DNA of 64,000 bases, from the NCBI GenBank assembly GCA_003209915.1, contig QCOF01000002.1, forward strand, positions 124,001-188,000. Direction: 5' to 3'. The notes beneath the pieces are model-generated. The model made no database searches. It saw nothing but the letters and a program-made list of their open reading frames with translations, and was not told the DNA's origin. Shown in pieces: positions 1-8,406 of this stretch. How positions within the stretch are numbered: the first letter of the stretch is position 1; every line of letters starts with the position of its first letter. A program made the translations under genes and the position numbers. The stretch comes from Pelagibacteraceae bacterium AG-430-E20. GTDB lineage: Bacteria; Pseudomonadota; Alphaproteobacteria; Pelagibacterales; Pelagibacteraceae.

Positions 1-1
1 A

Positions 2-1504
2 ACTATTCAATTAATACCTTTGTTAACTAATGAAGATCTAATTGAGAGAGACACTAAAGCCAAAATTAATGAAATGACTGAAGAGATAAAACTCTTAACT
101 TCAAATTTCAAACAAAAAGATTATCCATTTGAAACTCAAGAGCAAAAAAATGAAAGACAAAAAGCTATATCTGAACAAGGAGGATGGGGAATAATAAAAG
201 TTCAATCTGGAACTGGATCTATAGAAAATACCATAGAAATTCCTGTGGTTCCTGAGACAAACAAAGGTCTTAAATTTCATGTTGCAGCTGAAGAGCTAAA
301 AGTCATTAGTGATAAATTTTTTAAATTAAGAAATCACAATCCTCAGTTCAAAACTTCAATTAAACAATTAAAAGATGAAATTAAAACCTACAGGAAAAGT
401 TTAAATGATAACGAAGAAATAGCATCAGACTATGCAAAAAATATTGTTAAGATTGCAAGACGTATCGAGTTTGCAAGTATTTACCCTCCTAATGCTCTTG
501 ATGAGATGCAAAGAGCAATTATTGATTTTGATAATATACAAAAATCAGAACAAGGTGGATTGAGATTAATTGATATTCTCCTATTTCCAGCAGGAACAAT
601 AGTTGCCAGTGGACCAAGTTGTTCAGAGCAAGGTTCAGGAAGATGGTTACCAAAACCGTCTGATACTTTAAATAAATTTATCCTAATGTCTAAACCAAGT
701 GTTGGTTATAAAAATATTCCACTGCTTTGGATAGAAATGATTGATGTTTCATCAATAGTTGGTTTTATTTTACCTGATTGGATAGCTGATATTTTGCCAG
801 GCGATTATCCTGTTCATACCAAAGACGGAATTGTTAAAGAAAACTTTAAGGGAAATGTTTTAAAAGTTGTTACTGGTGACTTTAAATTATTCAAAATTCC
901 TGTACCCTACGGGCATATTTGGGACTCTTTTTTAAGGGTATTTTTAGGGTTAGTTTTTGGAATTCTAATTGGTGTTCCTTTAGGCTTATTTATGGGGCTA
1001 AATAGATTTGCAAAAGGATTTTTTGATCCATTAATAGAATTGTATAGACCAGTGCCGCCTCTTGCTTGGGCCCCTCTTATTATATCAGTTTTAGGAATTG
1101 ATAACACGGGAAAAGTATTTTTATTATTTATGGTCTCTTTATCTATTATGATCATTTCTGCAAGAGCTGGTGCTTCAGGAACTCAGCTTTCAAAAATCCA
1201 TGCAGCTCACTCATTAGGCGCATCAAAGAGACAAATTTTAAGATATGTAATTTTTCCAAACTCACTCCCAGAAATTTTAACTGGAATAAGGGTTGCTGTT
1301 GGAATGTGTTGGGGAACATTGGTTGCTGCTGAATTTTTAGCTGGAACTACTGGTATTGGATTTGTAGAAAATGTTGCCAAAAAATACTTCCAATACGAAG
1401 TAATTTGGATAACTATTTTTATCATGGGAATGCTTGGATTATTATTTGATATCACTTTAAGAAAAGTTATCGATAAAACTATTCCATGGCGTGGAAAAGG
1501 TTAA
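2..1504 (+). CDS. tauC: Taurine-type ABC transporter permease TauC, 5' partial, with long N-terminal extension
   Basis: Inner-membrane permease of a taurine/sulfonate importer. The last ~230 residues are a BPD_transp_1 domain that closely follows TauC: it has IELYRPVPPLAWAPL, an EAA loop reading HSLGASKRQILRYVIFP, ILTGIRVAVGMCWGTLVAAE, and a TIPWRGKG tail. The reading frame is open to the window edge with no stop, so the TTG at 20 is probably not the start and the gene begins upstream. Before the permease domain lie over 220 extra residues, partly charged and helix-prone, that ordinary TauC (about 275 aa) does not have. The partner ATPase and binding protein would lie outside the window. The downstream dehydrogenase overlaps or abuts its 3' end, so the two are probably cotranscribed. 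Confidence 0.85.
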   Translation, partial: TIQLIPLLTNEDLIERDTKAKINEMTEEIKLLTSNFKQKDYPFETQEQKNERQKAISEQGGWGIIKVQSGTGSIENTIEIPVVPETNKGLKFHVAAEELKVISDKFFKLRNHNPQFKTSIKQLKDEIKTYRKSLNDNEEIASDYAKNIVKIARRIEFASIYPPNALDEMQRAIIDFDNIQKSEQGGLRLIDILLFPAGTIVASGPSCSEQGSGRWLPKPSDTLNKFILMSKPSVGYKNIPLLWIEMIDVSSIVGFILPDWIADILPGDYPVHTKDGIVKENFKGNVLKVVTGDFKLFKIPVPYGHIWDSFLRVFLGLVFGILIGVPLGLFMGLNRFAKGFFDPLIELYRPVPPLAWAPLIISVLGIDNTGKVFLLFMVSLSIMIISARAGASGTQLSKIHAAHSLGASKRQILRYVIFPNSLPEILTGIRVAVGMCWGTLVAAEFLAGTTGIGFVENVAKKYFQYEVIWITIFIMGMLGLLFDITLRKVIDKTIPWRGKG

Positions 1505-1505
1505 A

Positions 1506-2510
1506 GTGAAAACCTTAATCTTAAAAAAACAAGTCATTAAAATATTTCAAAAATTTGGATTAAGTAAAGATCATGCAACAATCTCAGCAAATGCATTAAT
1601 TAATGCTGAATTGGTTGGTGCCTATGGACATGGATTATCTAGACTTAAAATGTATTGTGATAGAATTTCAAAGAAAGTAATTAATCCTAAACCAAAAATT
1701 AAAATAAAAAAAATTTCCCAATCTGCGTCTCATATCAATGCGAATAACAGTATAGGTTTTGTAGCTGCTGATCTTGGAATAAAGACTGCTATCAAACATG
1801 CACAAAAAACTGGTATTGGAATGGTTGCCATTAAAGGGAGTGGGCACTATGGGTTATCAGGTTATTACGCTGAGCAAGCGGTTAAAAAAAATTTGATCAC
1901 TATGATTTACACTAACGCCCCTCCTGCAGTTGCACCCCACGGTGCTTTAAAAAGTTTATTTGGTACAAATCCCATATGTTTTGGAACACCTAGTGGTTCA
2001 AAAATTCCTTTTATATTGGATACTTCAATCTCTATGATCAACAGAGGTAAAATAAGAGTTGCTGCAAGAAACAATCAAAAAATTCCTGAAGGTGTTGCAT
2101 TAGATAAGTTTGGTAAACCAACTAATGACGCCAAAAAAGCATTAGAAGGTGTTCAGCTCCCAATTGCAGGATTTAGGGGATCAGGTCTTGCTTGGATGGT
2201 AGATATTTTAAGTGGAGTAATCACAGGTGGAAATCATGCAGGAAGAGTTAAAGATCCATTCGATGATTTTTCTGGACCACAAAACATTGGGCATTTATTC
2301 ATTACCTTTAAGGCAAATTTATTTCAAAAAAATTACAATCAAAGAATAAAAGACAACATTCGAACAATTAAAAAACTTCCAAAAATTAAAGGAGTAAAAG
2401 AAATAATGTATCCAGGACAAAATAAGTATTACAGATATAAAAATAATCTAAAAAAGGAAATTTCTATTCCTGATATAATTAAACAGGACTTAGAAGCTTT
2501 AATAGGTTAA
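1506..2510 (+). CDS. Ldh2-family NAD(P)-dependent malate/lactate/sulfolactate-type dehydrogenase
   Basis: Oxidoreductase of the Ldh2 (malate/L-lactate/L-sulfolactate dehydrogenase, ComC-like) family, of usual length (334 aa). Family marks are GSGHYGLSGYYAEQ, the TNAPPAVAPHG stretch, LFGTNPICFGTP, and a late PIAGFRGSGLAWMVDILSG segment. I chose GTG 1506 because GGAAAAGG lies 5 nt upstream. GTG 1491, inside tauC, is the alternative and gives 339 aa. The position directly behind tauC suggests a 2-hydroxy acid such as sulfolactate, but the substrate cannot be read from sequence. Malate, lactate and ureidoglycolate activities also occur in this family. Confidence 0.8.
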   Translation: MKTLILKKQVIKIFQKFGLSKDHATISANALINAELVGAYGHGLSRLKMYCDRISKKVINPKPKIKIKKISQSASHINANNSIGFVAADLGIKTAIKHAQKTGIGMVAIKGSGHYGLSGYYAEQAVKKNLITMIYTNAPPAVAPHGALKSLFGTNPICFGTPSGSKIPFILDTSISMINRGKIRVAARNNQKIPEGVALDKFGKPTNDAKKALEGVQLPIAGFRGSGLAWMVDILSGVITGGNHAGRVKDPFDDFSGPQNIGHLFITFKANLFQKNYNQRIKDNIRTIKKLPKIKGVKEIMYPGQNKYYRYKNNLKKEISIPDIIKQDLEALIG

Positions 2511-2696
2511 AATAGTCAAAGCGCCTAAAGATAGCACCACTGAAGATAAAATAATTGTTCGCTTAACTCTATCTTTTCTTTGTTGTTCAATTAGTCTTTG
2601 CTTTAGAACATCTACGTTCACTCTAAGAGGAGTCTCAGTTTCTTGAGTGGGGTCATCAACAACGTTAGATGTTCTAGTTAAGCCTTCATTATTCAT
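2499..2696 (-). CDS. Small protein with one C-terminal membrane helix
   Basis: A 65-aa unrecognised protein. The first two thirds are polar and charged, including a basic RQKR-type run, and it ends in one hydrophobic helix (TIILSSVVLSLGALTILTY). That gives a tail-anchored topology. The ATG at 2696 is preferred. An upstream ATG at 2747 would add 17 residues but would run into the upstream region of the divergent regulator. The 3' end overlaps the convergent dehydrogenase by 12 nt. The Shine-Dalgarno is weak. The amphipathic-then-membrane design looks real rather than a shadow ORF, but there is no functional clue. Confidence 0.5.
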   Translation of the reverse strand: MNNEGLTRTSNVVDDPTQETETPLRVNVDVLKQRLIEQQRKDRVKRTIILSSVVLSLGALTILTY

Positions 2697-2798
2697 TTCA
2701 TAAGTAAACCACGTTGCAATAAAATTTAATATGTTTTGAGAGTCCAATTTGGGTTGATATTACTTTTACAATTGTCCATAGTGGGTCCGGAGATAACA

Positions 2799-3791
2799 AT
2801 GACAATAATACCGAGTGTATCGGCTCAAATTGATGAGAAAGAAATTTTTAAAATTATTAGTAATAATTTTAGCAAATTAGCTCCAAATTATTATTACTTA
2901 ATCAGCAATTGGTTAATACGAGCATATAACGTCCATAAAGATATAGATAAATATATAATTATTATTTACCTCATCAATAAAGATCTTATTGTTTTCAGAA
3001 GAAACGGGTTAATTATTGATTACGACACTTTTTATAAAGATAGATCAATAGAAATTGAAAAAATAAATATCAGCGATATCTCAAAAGATCTAAATATACC
3101 AAAAGAAAGCGTAAGAAGAAAAATTTTAGAATTAGAAAAAGAGGATGTAATTAAAAAATCTGGAAAAAAAATGTTTGTTAATAGGAGTACACTTGTTGCT
3201 ACCCAAGCCATAGACACTCTTAAAGATATGAGTTCTATGTTGTTCGAATTTAATAAATTATTACCAAATGAAAAAATTTTTACTGTTGATGAAATTTCAT
3301 CCTCTATGAAAGAAAATTTTTCTTTTTGTTGGTATCAGTTTTATAAATTTATATTTATTTATACAAAGAGGTGGAGAAAAGAAGTAAAGGATCTGGAAAC
3401 TATGTGTATTGGAATTTTAGTAATGCTTAACGCATCTCACAATAAGAGTTTTAAAGCAAAGGACTTAAACTTAAAAACATATCAAAAAAAAGTTATGGGT
3501 TCTGATAGAAGAGGAATGAATGCAATGTCTTTATCTGATATCACTGGAATTCCACGGCCCACCGTTGTTAGAAAATTAAAATATTTAATCGATAATAATT
3601 ACCTAAGTATTAATGAAAAAAAACTTCTTTTTATTAATATTCAAGGTGCAAAATTAAAACGAAGTAGTGAATTACAAGATGCAAATATTAAAACTTTAAG
3701 TAATTTTATTTATAAAGTATTTAATCAGATTAAAATTATTGACTCTGGTAAAGACAAAGATGAAGAATTTGTTCCTAGTTATTTGAGATAA
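2799..3791 (+). CDS. Winged-helix regulator with two HTH-like segments
   Basis: Probable transcription regulator of 330 aa, not assigned to a named family. It carries two helix-turn-helix/wing segments. The first is near residues 85-125 (DISKDLNIPKESVRRKILEL) and the second near 255-295 (LSDITGIPRPTVVRKLKYLI). The IPKExVRRK signature recurs in the 159-aa protein at 12118-12597. I placed the start at ATG 2799 with GGAG seven nt upstream. A longer frame from TTG 2736 has no ribosome site. It ends one base before the convergent symporter gene. It may control the neighbouring sulfonate-type genes, which is inference only. Confidence 0.65.
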   Translation: MTIIPSVSAQIDEKEIFKIISNNFSKLAPNYYYLISNWLIRAYNVHKDIDKYIIIIYLINKDLIVFRRNGLIIDYDTFYKDRSIEIEKINISDISKDLNIPKESVRRKILELEKEDVIKKSGKKMFVNRSTLVATQAIDTLKDMSSMLFEFNKLLPNEKIFTVDEISSSMKENFSFCWYQFYKFIFIYTKRWRKEVKDLETMCIGILVMLNASHNKSFKAKDLNLKTYQKKVMGSDRRGMNAMSLSDITGIPRPTVVRKLKYLIDNNYLSINEKKLLFINIQGAKLKRSSELQDANIKTLSNFIYKVFNQIKIIDSGKDKDEEFVPSYLR

Positions 3792-4637
3792 TTAATTATT
3801 TTTTCTTAAGATATAAATAAAAATAAATCCAGTTATATACATTAGCAGTGCATAGGCTCCTGTTGGCACCATATAAGCTACCTCATCAAATATTAATGTT
3901 GCAACAAACACTGCTAAAGTACCATTCTGCAGACCGCATTCTAATGCAATACATTTTTGTTGTGCTGCTCCTGAAACAAACTTTTTAGCAATAAAATAAG
4001 CTAGTACCATCATTACAATATTTAAAATTAAAACTGCTAAACCTGCCTGAGCTAGATAGGTAAAAATATTATCTTTTTCTTCAATCCATATTGCAACAAA
4101 TACAATTACAAATAACCATCCTGTTAATTTATTAATTAAATTAATTTTAGATAAAATAAAATTTTCAGCAAAACCTCTTATAATCATTCCAATAATTACA
4201 GGGACTGTAACCACTAAGGCCATTTTCAAAGCAATTCCAATTACTGAGATTTCTTTTGAAATGGTAACTCCTAAAATACTAGCAGAACTGATTACAATTA
4301 TTGGAATTGTAATAATACAAATTAGACTAGTTACTGCAGTTAAAGAAATTGATAAAGCTACATCGCCATTGGCAAATTTAGTTAAAACATTTGAAGTAAC
4401 ACCCCCAGGTGCAGCGGCAATTATCATGAGACCTACCGCAATAGCAGATGGAAGATCGAGAGTAAGTGCAATGATTAAAGCTACCATTGGCAACAAGATT
4501 AATTGAGATAAAAAACCAACAATAAAATCTTTTGGAGTTCTTAATATTCTTGTAAAATCTTTAATTGAAAGTCCTAGGCCCAATCCCAACATGATTAGGG
4601 CTAAAACTATTGGTGCAATTGTTGTTACTATTTCCAT
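3792..4637 (-). CDS. BASS-family (bile acid:sodium symporter type) transporter
   Basis: Inner-membrane secondary transporter of the bile acid/Na+ symporter superfamily, of usual size (281 aa) with about 9-10 hydrophobic helices. Recognisable parts are MLGLGLGLSIKDF near the N-terminus, MIIAAAPGGVTSNVLTKFANGD near residues 70-92, and ALECGLQNGTLAVFVA near 225-240, which is the conserved crossover region. These proteins import organic anions with sodium; known substrates include pyruvate, pantoate and various sulfonates or 2-keto acids. It is divergent from the Pta-like/HpsN-like pair, so an organic anion used by that pathway is a reasonable guess. Confidence 0.82.
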   Translation of the reverse strand: MEIVTTIAPIVLALIMLGLGLGLSIKDFTRILRTPKDFIVGFLSQLILLPMVALIIALTLDLPSAIAVGLMIIAAAPGGVTSNVLTKFANGDVALSISLTAVTSLICIITIPIIVISSASILGVTISKEISVIGIALKMALVVTVPVIIGMIIRGFAENFILSKINLINKLTGWLFVIVFVAIWIEEKDNIFTYLAQAGLAVLILNIVMMVLAYFIAKKFVSGAAQQKCIALECGLQNGTLAVFVATLIFDEVAYMVPTGAYALLMYITGFIFIYILRKNN

Positions 4638-4730
4638 TGCATAATTATCATAGCACTATGAGAGAGGTTAATAAAATAAATATAAATTAGAATGTTTATA
4701 AAAAAATTTAGTTAGTAAATATGGGAACAA

Positions 4731-4759
4731 TTGCCTATATACTTTCAATTAAATATTAA
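4731..4759 (+). promoter_or_regulatory. Candidate sigma70-type promoter for the Pta-like/HpsN-like operon
   Basis: TTGCCT (4731-4736) and TATTAA (4754-4759) are separated by 17 nt and lie just upstream of the ATG at 4774. The implied 5' leader would be very short. In such A+T-rich DNA chance matches are common, so this is only a candidate. Confidence 0.3.
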
Positions 4760-4773
4760 TAATAAACATTAAA

Positions 4774-5685
4774 ATGTTATCTAATAAAGAAATTGTCTGC
4801 CCAAACAATCTGCTTGATGTAGCGCATAAAAAAAAAGGAGTTAAAGCTGCAGTTGTAAATGCAGGAATGCCCTTACCAATGCTTTCTGTTCAAGATGCGG
4901 TTAAAGAAAATTTAATAGAACCTATTTTTATTGGGAATAAAAAAGAAATTCAAAAATGTGCTGAAGATTTAAAATGGGATATTTCTCAATATGAAATTAT
5001 TGATGAGGCTGTAGAAAACAATACAGCTCCTATAGCTGCTAAACTAGCAAGCTTAGATAAAGTGAAAATAATTGTAAAAGGTCATATTCATACTGATATT
5101 TTAATGAAAGAAGTTCTTAAGCGTGAATATAATTTAATGGGTAAAACTCGATTAAGTCATATTTGGCATATGACCATTGAAAAAGATGATGCACCATTAA
5201 TTATTACTGATGGTGCTCTAAATGTATTACCTAATATCAAAACAAAAATGCATATACTTAAGAACGTAGTAAATTTTTCTCACAGAATTGGTATTTCTCG
5301 ACCAAAAGTTTCTATTTTATCAGCAACTGAAGAAGTAATTGAGAGTGTACCTACTTCATTGGAGGCAGCAGAACTTACAAAATTAGCAGAAAAAGAAAAT
5401 TTAAATGCTGATGTATTTGGCCCTCTAGCATTTGATAATAGTATCTCAAAAAAATCAGCAAATATTAAAGGTATAAAAAATTCAGTAGCAGGAGAAGCAG
5501 ATGTGTTATTGGTTCCTAGTGTTGAAGCAGGAAATGCTTTGGTTAAAATGATGATTTATTTTATGGGTGCATGTGCTGCTGGTGTTGTAATTGGTGGCAA
5601 AGTTCCAGTTGTAATCACAAGTAGATCAGATGAAGCTCCTGCAAGGTTAGCATCTATTGCTGCTGCAGTAGTTGCTTTAGATTAA
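4774..5685 (+). CDS. Phosphate acetyl/butyryltransferase family enzyme (Pta-like)
   Basis: Acyltransferase of the PTA_PTB family (303 aa, the short single-domain form), interconverting acyl-CoA and acyl-phosphate. Visible family features are IVKGHIHTDILMKEV near residue 100, LIITDGALNVLP near 148-160, a VPTSLEAAEL segment near 190, VFGPLAFDNSIS near 215, and the C-terminal VLLVPSVEAGNALVKMM and SRSDEAPARLASI. In sulfonate degraders a phosphotransacetylase converts acetyl-phosphate released by sulfoacetaldehyde acetyltransferase (Xsc) into acetyl-CoA. The HpsN-like gene 25 nt downstream fits that picture, but no xsc lies in the window. Phosphate butyryltransferase is the alternative. Confidence 0.82.
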   Translation: MLSNKEIVCPNNLLDVAHKKKGVKAAVVNAGMPLPMLSVQDAVKENLIEPIFIGNKKEIQKCAEDLKWDISQYEIIDEAVENNTAPIAAKLASLDKVKIIVKGHIHTDILMKEVLKREYNLMGKTRLSHIWHMTIEKDDAPLIITDGALNVLPNIKTKMHILKNVVNFSHRIGISRPKVSILSATEEVIESVPTSLEAAELTKLAEKENLNADVFGPLAFDNSISKKSANIKGIKNSVAGEADVLLVPSVEAGNALVKMMIYFMGACAAGVVIGGKVPVVITSRSDEAPARLASIAAAVVALD

Positions 5686-5710
5686 AGATAATATAAAAAG
5701 CTTAAAATAA

Positions 5711-6997
5711 ATGACAATTACATATTTAAAAAAATCACCAAAGACTTCATCAACAGATGATACTAAAACCACAGGAATCGTTCAGGATCTTTTAAAAGAT
5801 TTAGACACCACAAAAGAACAAGGATGTATTGATCTAACTAAAAAATTTGACAAATACGATGGTGAAATAGTTGTTTCAAAAGAAAGAATTGAAGAAATAA
5901 AAAAATCCTTAGATCAAAAAACGAAGGATGACATTAAATTTTCATTTGATCGAGTTCGAAAGTTTGCTGAAGCTCAATTAAAAAACTATGGCCAAGATTT
6001 TGAAGTTGAATTATCAGATGGTTTGTTCGCTGGACAAAAATTAATACCCGTAAATACAGCTGGTTGTTATATCCCTGGCGGCAGATATGCTCACATAGCT
6101 TCTGCAGTGATGAGTGTTACCACTGCTAAAGTTGCTGGAGTTAAAAATATTGTTGCATGCAGTCCTCCTAAAGAAGGTGTGGGTGCTCATCCAACTATAG
6201 TTTATACCGCTGATTTATGTGGAGCAGATGTGATTTTAAATCTTGGTGGTGTTCCAGCAATTGCAGCAATGACAAATGGATTATTTAATAACCCCCCTGC
6301 GGATATTATTGTAGGACCAGGAAATCAATTTGTAGCTGAAGCGAAAAGAATTTTGTTTGGAAAAGTGGGTATTGATTTGTTTGCTGGACCAACTGAAATT
6401 GGAATTATTGCTGATGCTAAAGCAGATCCTGAAATTGTAGCAGTTGATTTAGTTGGCCAAGCTGAACACGGCTATAATTCACCTTGTTGGTTATATACAA
6501 CTAGTAAAGAACTTGCAGAAAAGGTTATGAAAAGAGTTCCAGAATTAATTGACGAACTTCCCGAAGTTCCAAGGCAAAGTGCAGATGCTGCTTGGAGAGA
6601 TTATGGAGAAGTAATTTTATGTGACACCGACGAGGAAATGGTAAAAATTAGTGATCAGTACGCACCAGAACATTTAGAAGTTCAAACAGAAAATTTAAAA
6701 TGGTTTCATGAAAGACTAACCAACTATGGATCACTGTTTGTTGGAGAAGAAACTACCGTTGCCTATGGAGACAAATGTTCAGGCACAAACCACATATTGC
6801 CAACCAAAGGAGCTGGAAGATATACCGGCGGTTTATTTGTTGGAAAATTTATTAAAACTTTGAGTTTTCAAAGAATGACAAAGAACTCTACAGAATTAGT
6901 AGGTGCGGCGGCTGCAAGAATTTCCAGATATGAGGGTATGGAAGCACATGCACGAACTGGTGATGTTAGACTAAAAAAATACGGGTTTTCAAAATAA
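5711..6997 (+). CDS. hpsN: HisD-family dehydrogenase, probable sulfopropanediol 3-dehydrogenase (HpsN-like)
   Basis: Zinc-dependent, NAD-linked four-electron dehydrogenase of the histidinol dehydrogenase family (428 aa). The HisD catalytic set is intact: Q250 and H253 in GQAEHGYN, E320-H321 in APEHLEV, D354 in YGDKCSGTNHILPT, and H413 in EGMEAHARTGDVR. The N-terminus (MTITYLKKSP then FDKYDG) and the QAEHGYNSP wording resemble the marine paralogue that oxidises 2,3-dihydroxypropane-1-sulfonate to sulfolactate, rather than the histidine-operon enzyme. No other his biosynthetic gene adjoins it; hisI is 35 kb away. It follows the Pta-like gene by 25 nt. True HisD remains possible. Confidence 0.7.
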   Translation: MTITYLKKSPKTSSTDDTKTTGIVQDLLKDLDTTKEQGCIDLTKKFDKYDGEIVVSKERIEEIKKSLDQKTKDDIKFSFDRVRKFAEAQLKNYGQDFEVELSDGLFAGQKLIPVNTAGCYIPGGRYAHIASAVMSVTTAKVAGVKNIVACSPPKEGVGAHPTIVYTADLCGADVILNLGGVPAIAAMTNGLFNNPPADIIVGPGNQFVAEAKRILFGKVGIDLFAGPTEIGIIADAKADPEIVAVDLVGQAEHGYNSPCWLYTTSKELAEKVMKRVPELIDELPEVPRQSADAAWRDYGEVILCDTDEEMVKISDQYAPEHLEVQTENLKWFHERLTNYGSLFVGEETTVAYGDKCSGTNHILPTKGAGRYTGGLFVGKFIKTLSFQRMTKNSTELVGAAAARISRYEGMEAHARTGDVRLKKYGFSK

Positions 6998-6999
6998 TT

Positions 7000-7461
7000 T
7001 TAAGTTTCTGGAACAAACAACAAGCATAAACCATTACTACAAAATCTTTTCCCAGTAGCAGTTGGGCCATCAAGAAAAACATGTCCATGGTGAACACCAC
7101 AATTTGCACAGTGATATTCCATTCTTCTCATACCAAAAGAATAATCTATTTTAGTTTTAAAGGCTCCCGGTAAAGCTTCAGAGAAAGAAGGCCAACCTGT
7201 TCCACTGTCAAATTTTGCCTCTGAAGAAAATAATTTAGCCCCACAGTTTGCACAGTGATAAAACCCTTTCCTATCTTCTTTTAACAATTTACTTGTAAAG
7301 GGTCTCTCCGTTCCCCCATTAAACATGATTTCTTTTTGTTTTTTGGTTAAATTTTTGTTGATAATTTTTTTAACTTCTGAAAAAGCAAACTTATAAGGAG
7401 CAATCACATAAGTTAACAAGGACAGTCCAAATAGTTTAATAAAATTTCTTTTATTATTCAT
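7000..7461 (-). CDS. msrB: Peptide-methionine (R)-S-oxide reductase MsrB, exported form
   Basis: Reduces methionine-R-sulfoxide in damaged proteins. The SelR domain starts near residue 38. Zinc ligands are the two CANC pairs (C70/C73 and C118/C121), the GTGWPSF motif is at 87-93, and the catalytic cysteine is C141 in RFCSNG. The first ~28 residues (KRNFIKLFGLSLL, then a hydrophobic stretch and AFSE) resemble a Tat-like signal or anchor with KR instead of RR, so the enzyme probably works in the periplasm. The gene is convergent with the HpsN-like gene, with a two-base gap. No MsrA is seen nearby. Confidence 0.92.
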   Translation of the reverse strand: MNNKRNFIKLFGLSLLTYVIAPYKFAFSEVKKIINKNLTKKQKEIMFNGGTERPFTSKLLKEDRKGFYHCANCGAKLFSSEAKFDSGTGWPSFSEALPGAFKTKIDYSFGMRRMEYHCANCGVHHGHVFLDGPTATGKRFCSNGLCLLFVPET

Positions 7462-7603
7462 TAAAAATAAATATTAAAACTAACAGATAATTCAATGATT
7501 AGTTATGCCACAATCTAAAAAGTGACAAAAACGATCCTTAATTAATAGAAAAATTGGTGCTAGTTATAAGAAATAAAGGTATAATAATTAAAAGGAGAAT
7601 CTT

Positions 7604-7795
7604 ATGGCAACTTACGAATGTTCAAAGTGCGGTATGTCTGTGAATGCTACTTGTGGAAAATGTGACAAACCATTAGTTGATGACATGCTTAAATTAGACG
7701 ATGGTAATCAGGTTAAAATATCTAAATGCCCTGATGATCATGGTAAAATTAAATCACCATTATGCTGTGGTCAAGATATGAGCTGTGCTGTCTAG
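7604..7795 (+). CDS. Cys-rich 63-aa zinc-ribbon-like mini-protein
   Basis: Small cytosolic protein with eight cysteines (C6, C9, C17, C20, C42, C54, C55, C61), arranged as CSKCG, CGKC, then KCPDDHG and PLCCGQDMSC. This is a zinc-ribbon or rubredoxin-like pattern that could bind one or two metals. It has a strong ribosome site (AAAAGGAGAATCTT before ATG) and a TATAAT at 7580-7585, so it is likely well expressed from its own promoter. It overlaps the convergent LysE-family gene by 4 nt. I recognise the type as a conserved bacterial small protein but know no function. Confidence 0.75.
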   Translation: MATYECSKCGMSVNATCGKCDKPLVDDMLKLDDGNQVKISKCPDDHGKIKSPLCCGQDMSCAV

Positions 7796-8397
7796 ATAAT
7801 ATCTAGCAATACATAAACTGCTAAACCACTCATAAAAATAATAATAAATAAGTTAATTATTTTCCATACTTTTAAATTATCAGCGTATCTAGAAAAAAAT
7901 TGTGACAGGTAACCAATAAAAAAGAAGAATAAAAAAGAAGCAAATGAGGCTCCAATTCCAAATATTATTTTATCAGCCAATAAAAAATTTTTAGAAAAAT
8001 TCCCCAAAAAAAATACAGTATCTGAATAAACGTGAGGATTTAAATAGGTAAATCCTAAAGTTTTAAAAATTATACTAATTAAGGTTGTTTTCTTATAATT
8101 TTGATTAAAATTAATTTTTTGACTACCTGATTTAATTTTTGAGTAAATAAAGTAAATTAAGAATAAGAGTAAAAGAATATTAAAAATTAATTCAATTGTA
8201 GAAGTAAAATATTGATTAAAATAATAAAATAGAAAAATACCAACGAATATAAGAAAACAGTCTGAAATTGAGCAAATAAAGCAAACTGTAAACGTAAATT
8301 GTTTTTTTAAGCCCTGCTCTATTACAAAAATATTTTGGGCTCCAATAGCTAAAATTAAACTCAGACTGGTAAAAAAACCTAATAATAGAAATTCCAT
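7792..8397 (-). CDS. LysE/ArgO-family amino acid exporter
   Basis: Six-helix inner-membrane exporter (201 aa) of the LysE/ArgO branch. The diagnostic N-terminal SLILAIGAQNIFVIEQGL and the mid-protein LGFTYLNPHVYSDTVFFLG motifs are both present. These proteins export basic amino acids such as lysine or arginine. The gene starts 9 nt after the end of proW on the same strand, so it may be read with the betaine transporter, but nothing shows that it works with it. Confidence 0.85.
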   Translation of the reverse strand: MEFLLLGFFTSLSLILAIGAQNIFVIEQGLKKQFTFTVCFICSISDCFLIFVGIFLFYYFNQYFTSTIELIFNILLLLFLIYFIYSKIKSGSQKINFNQNYKKTTLISIIFKTLGFTYLNPHVYSDTVFFLGNFSKNFLLADKIIFGIGASFASFLFFFFIGYLSQFFSRYADNLKVWKIINLFIIIFMSGLAVYVLLDII

Positions 8398-8406
8398 TAG
8401 GTTTAA

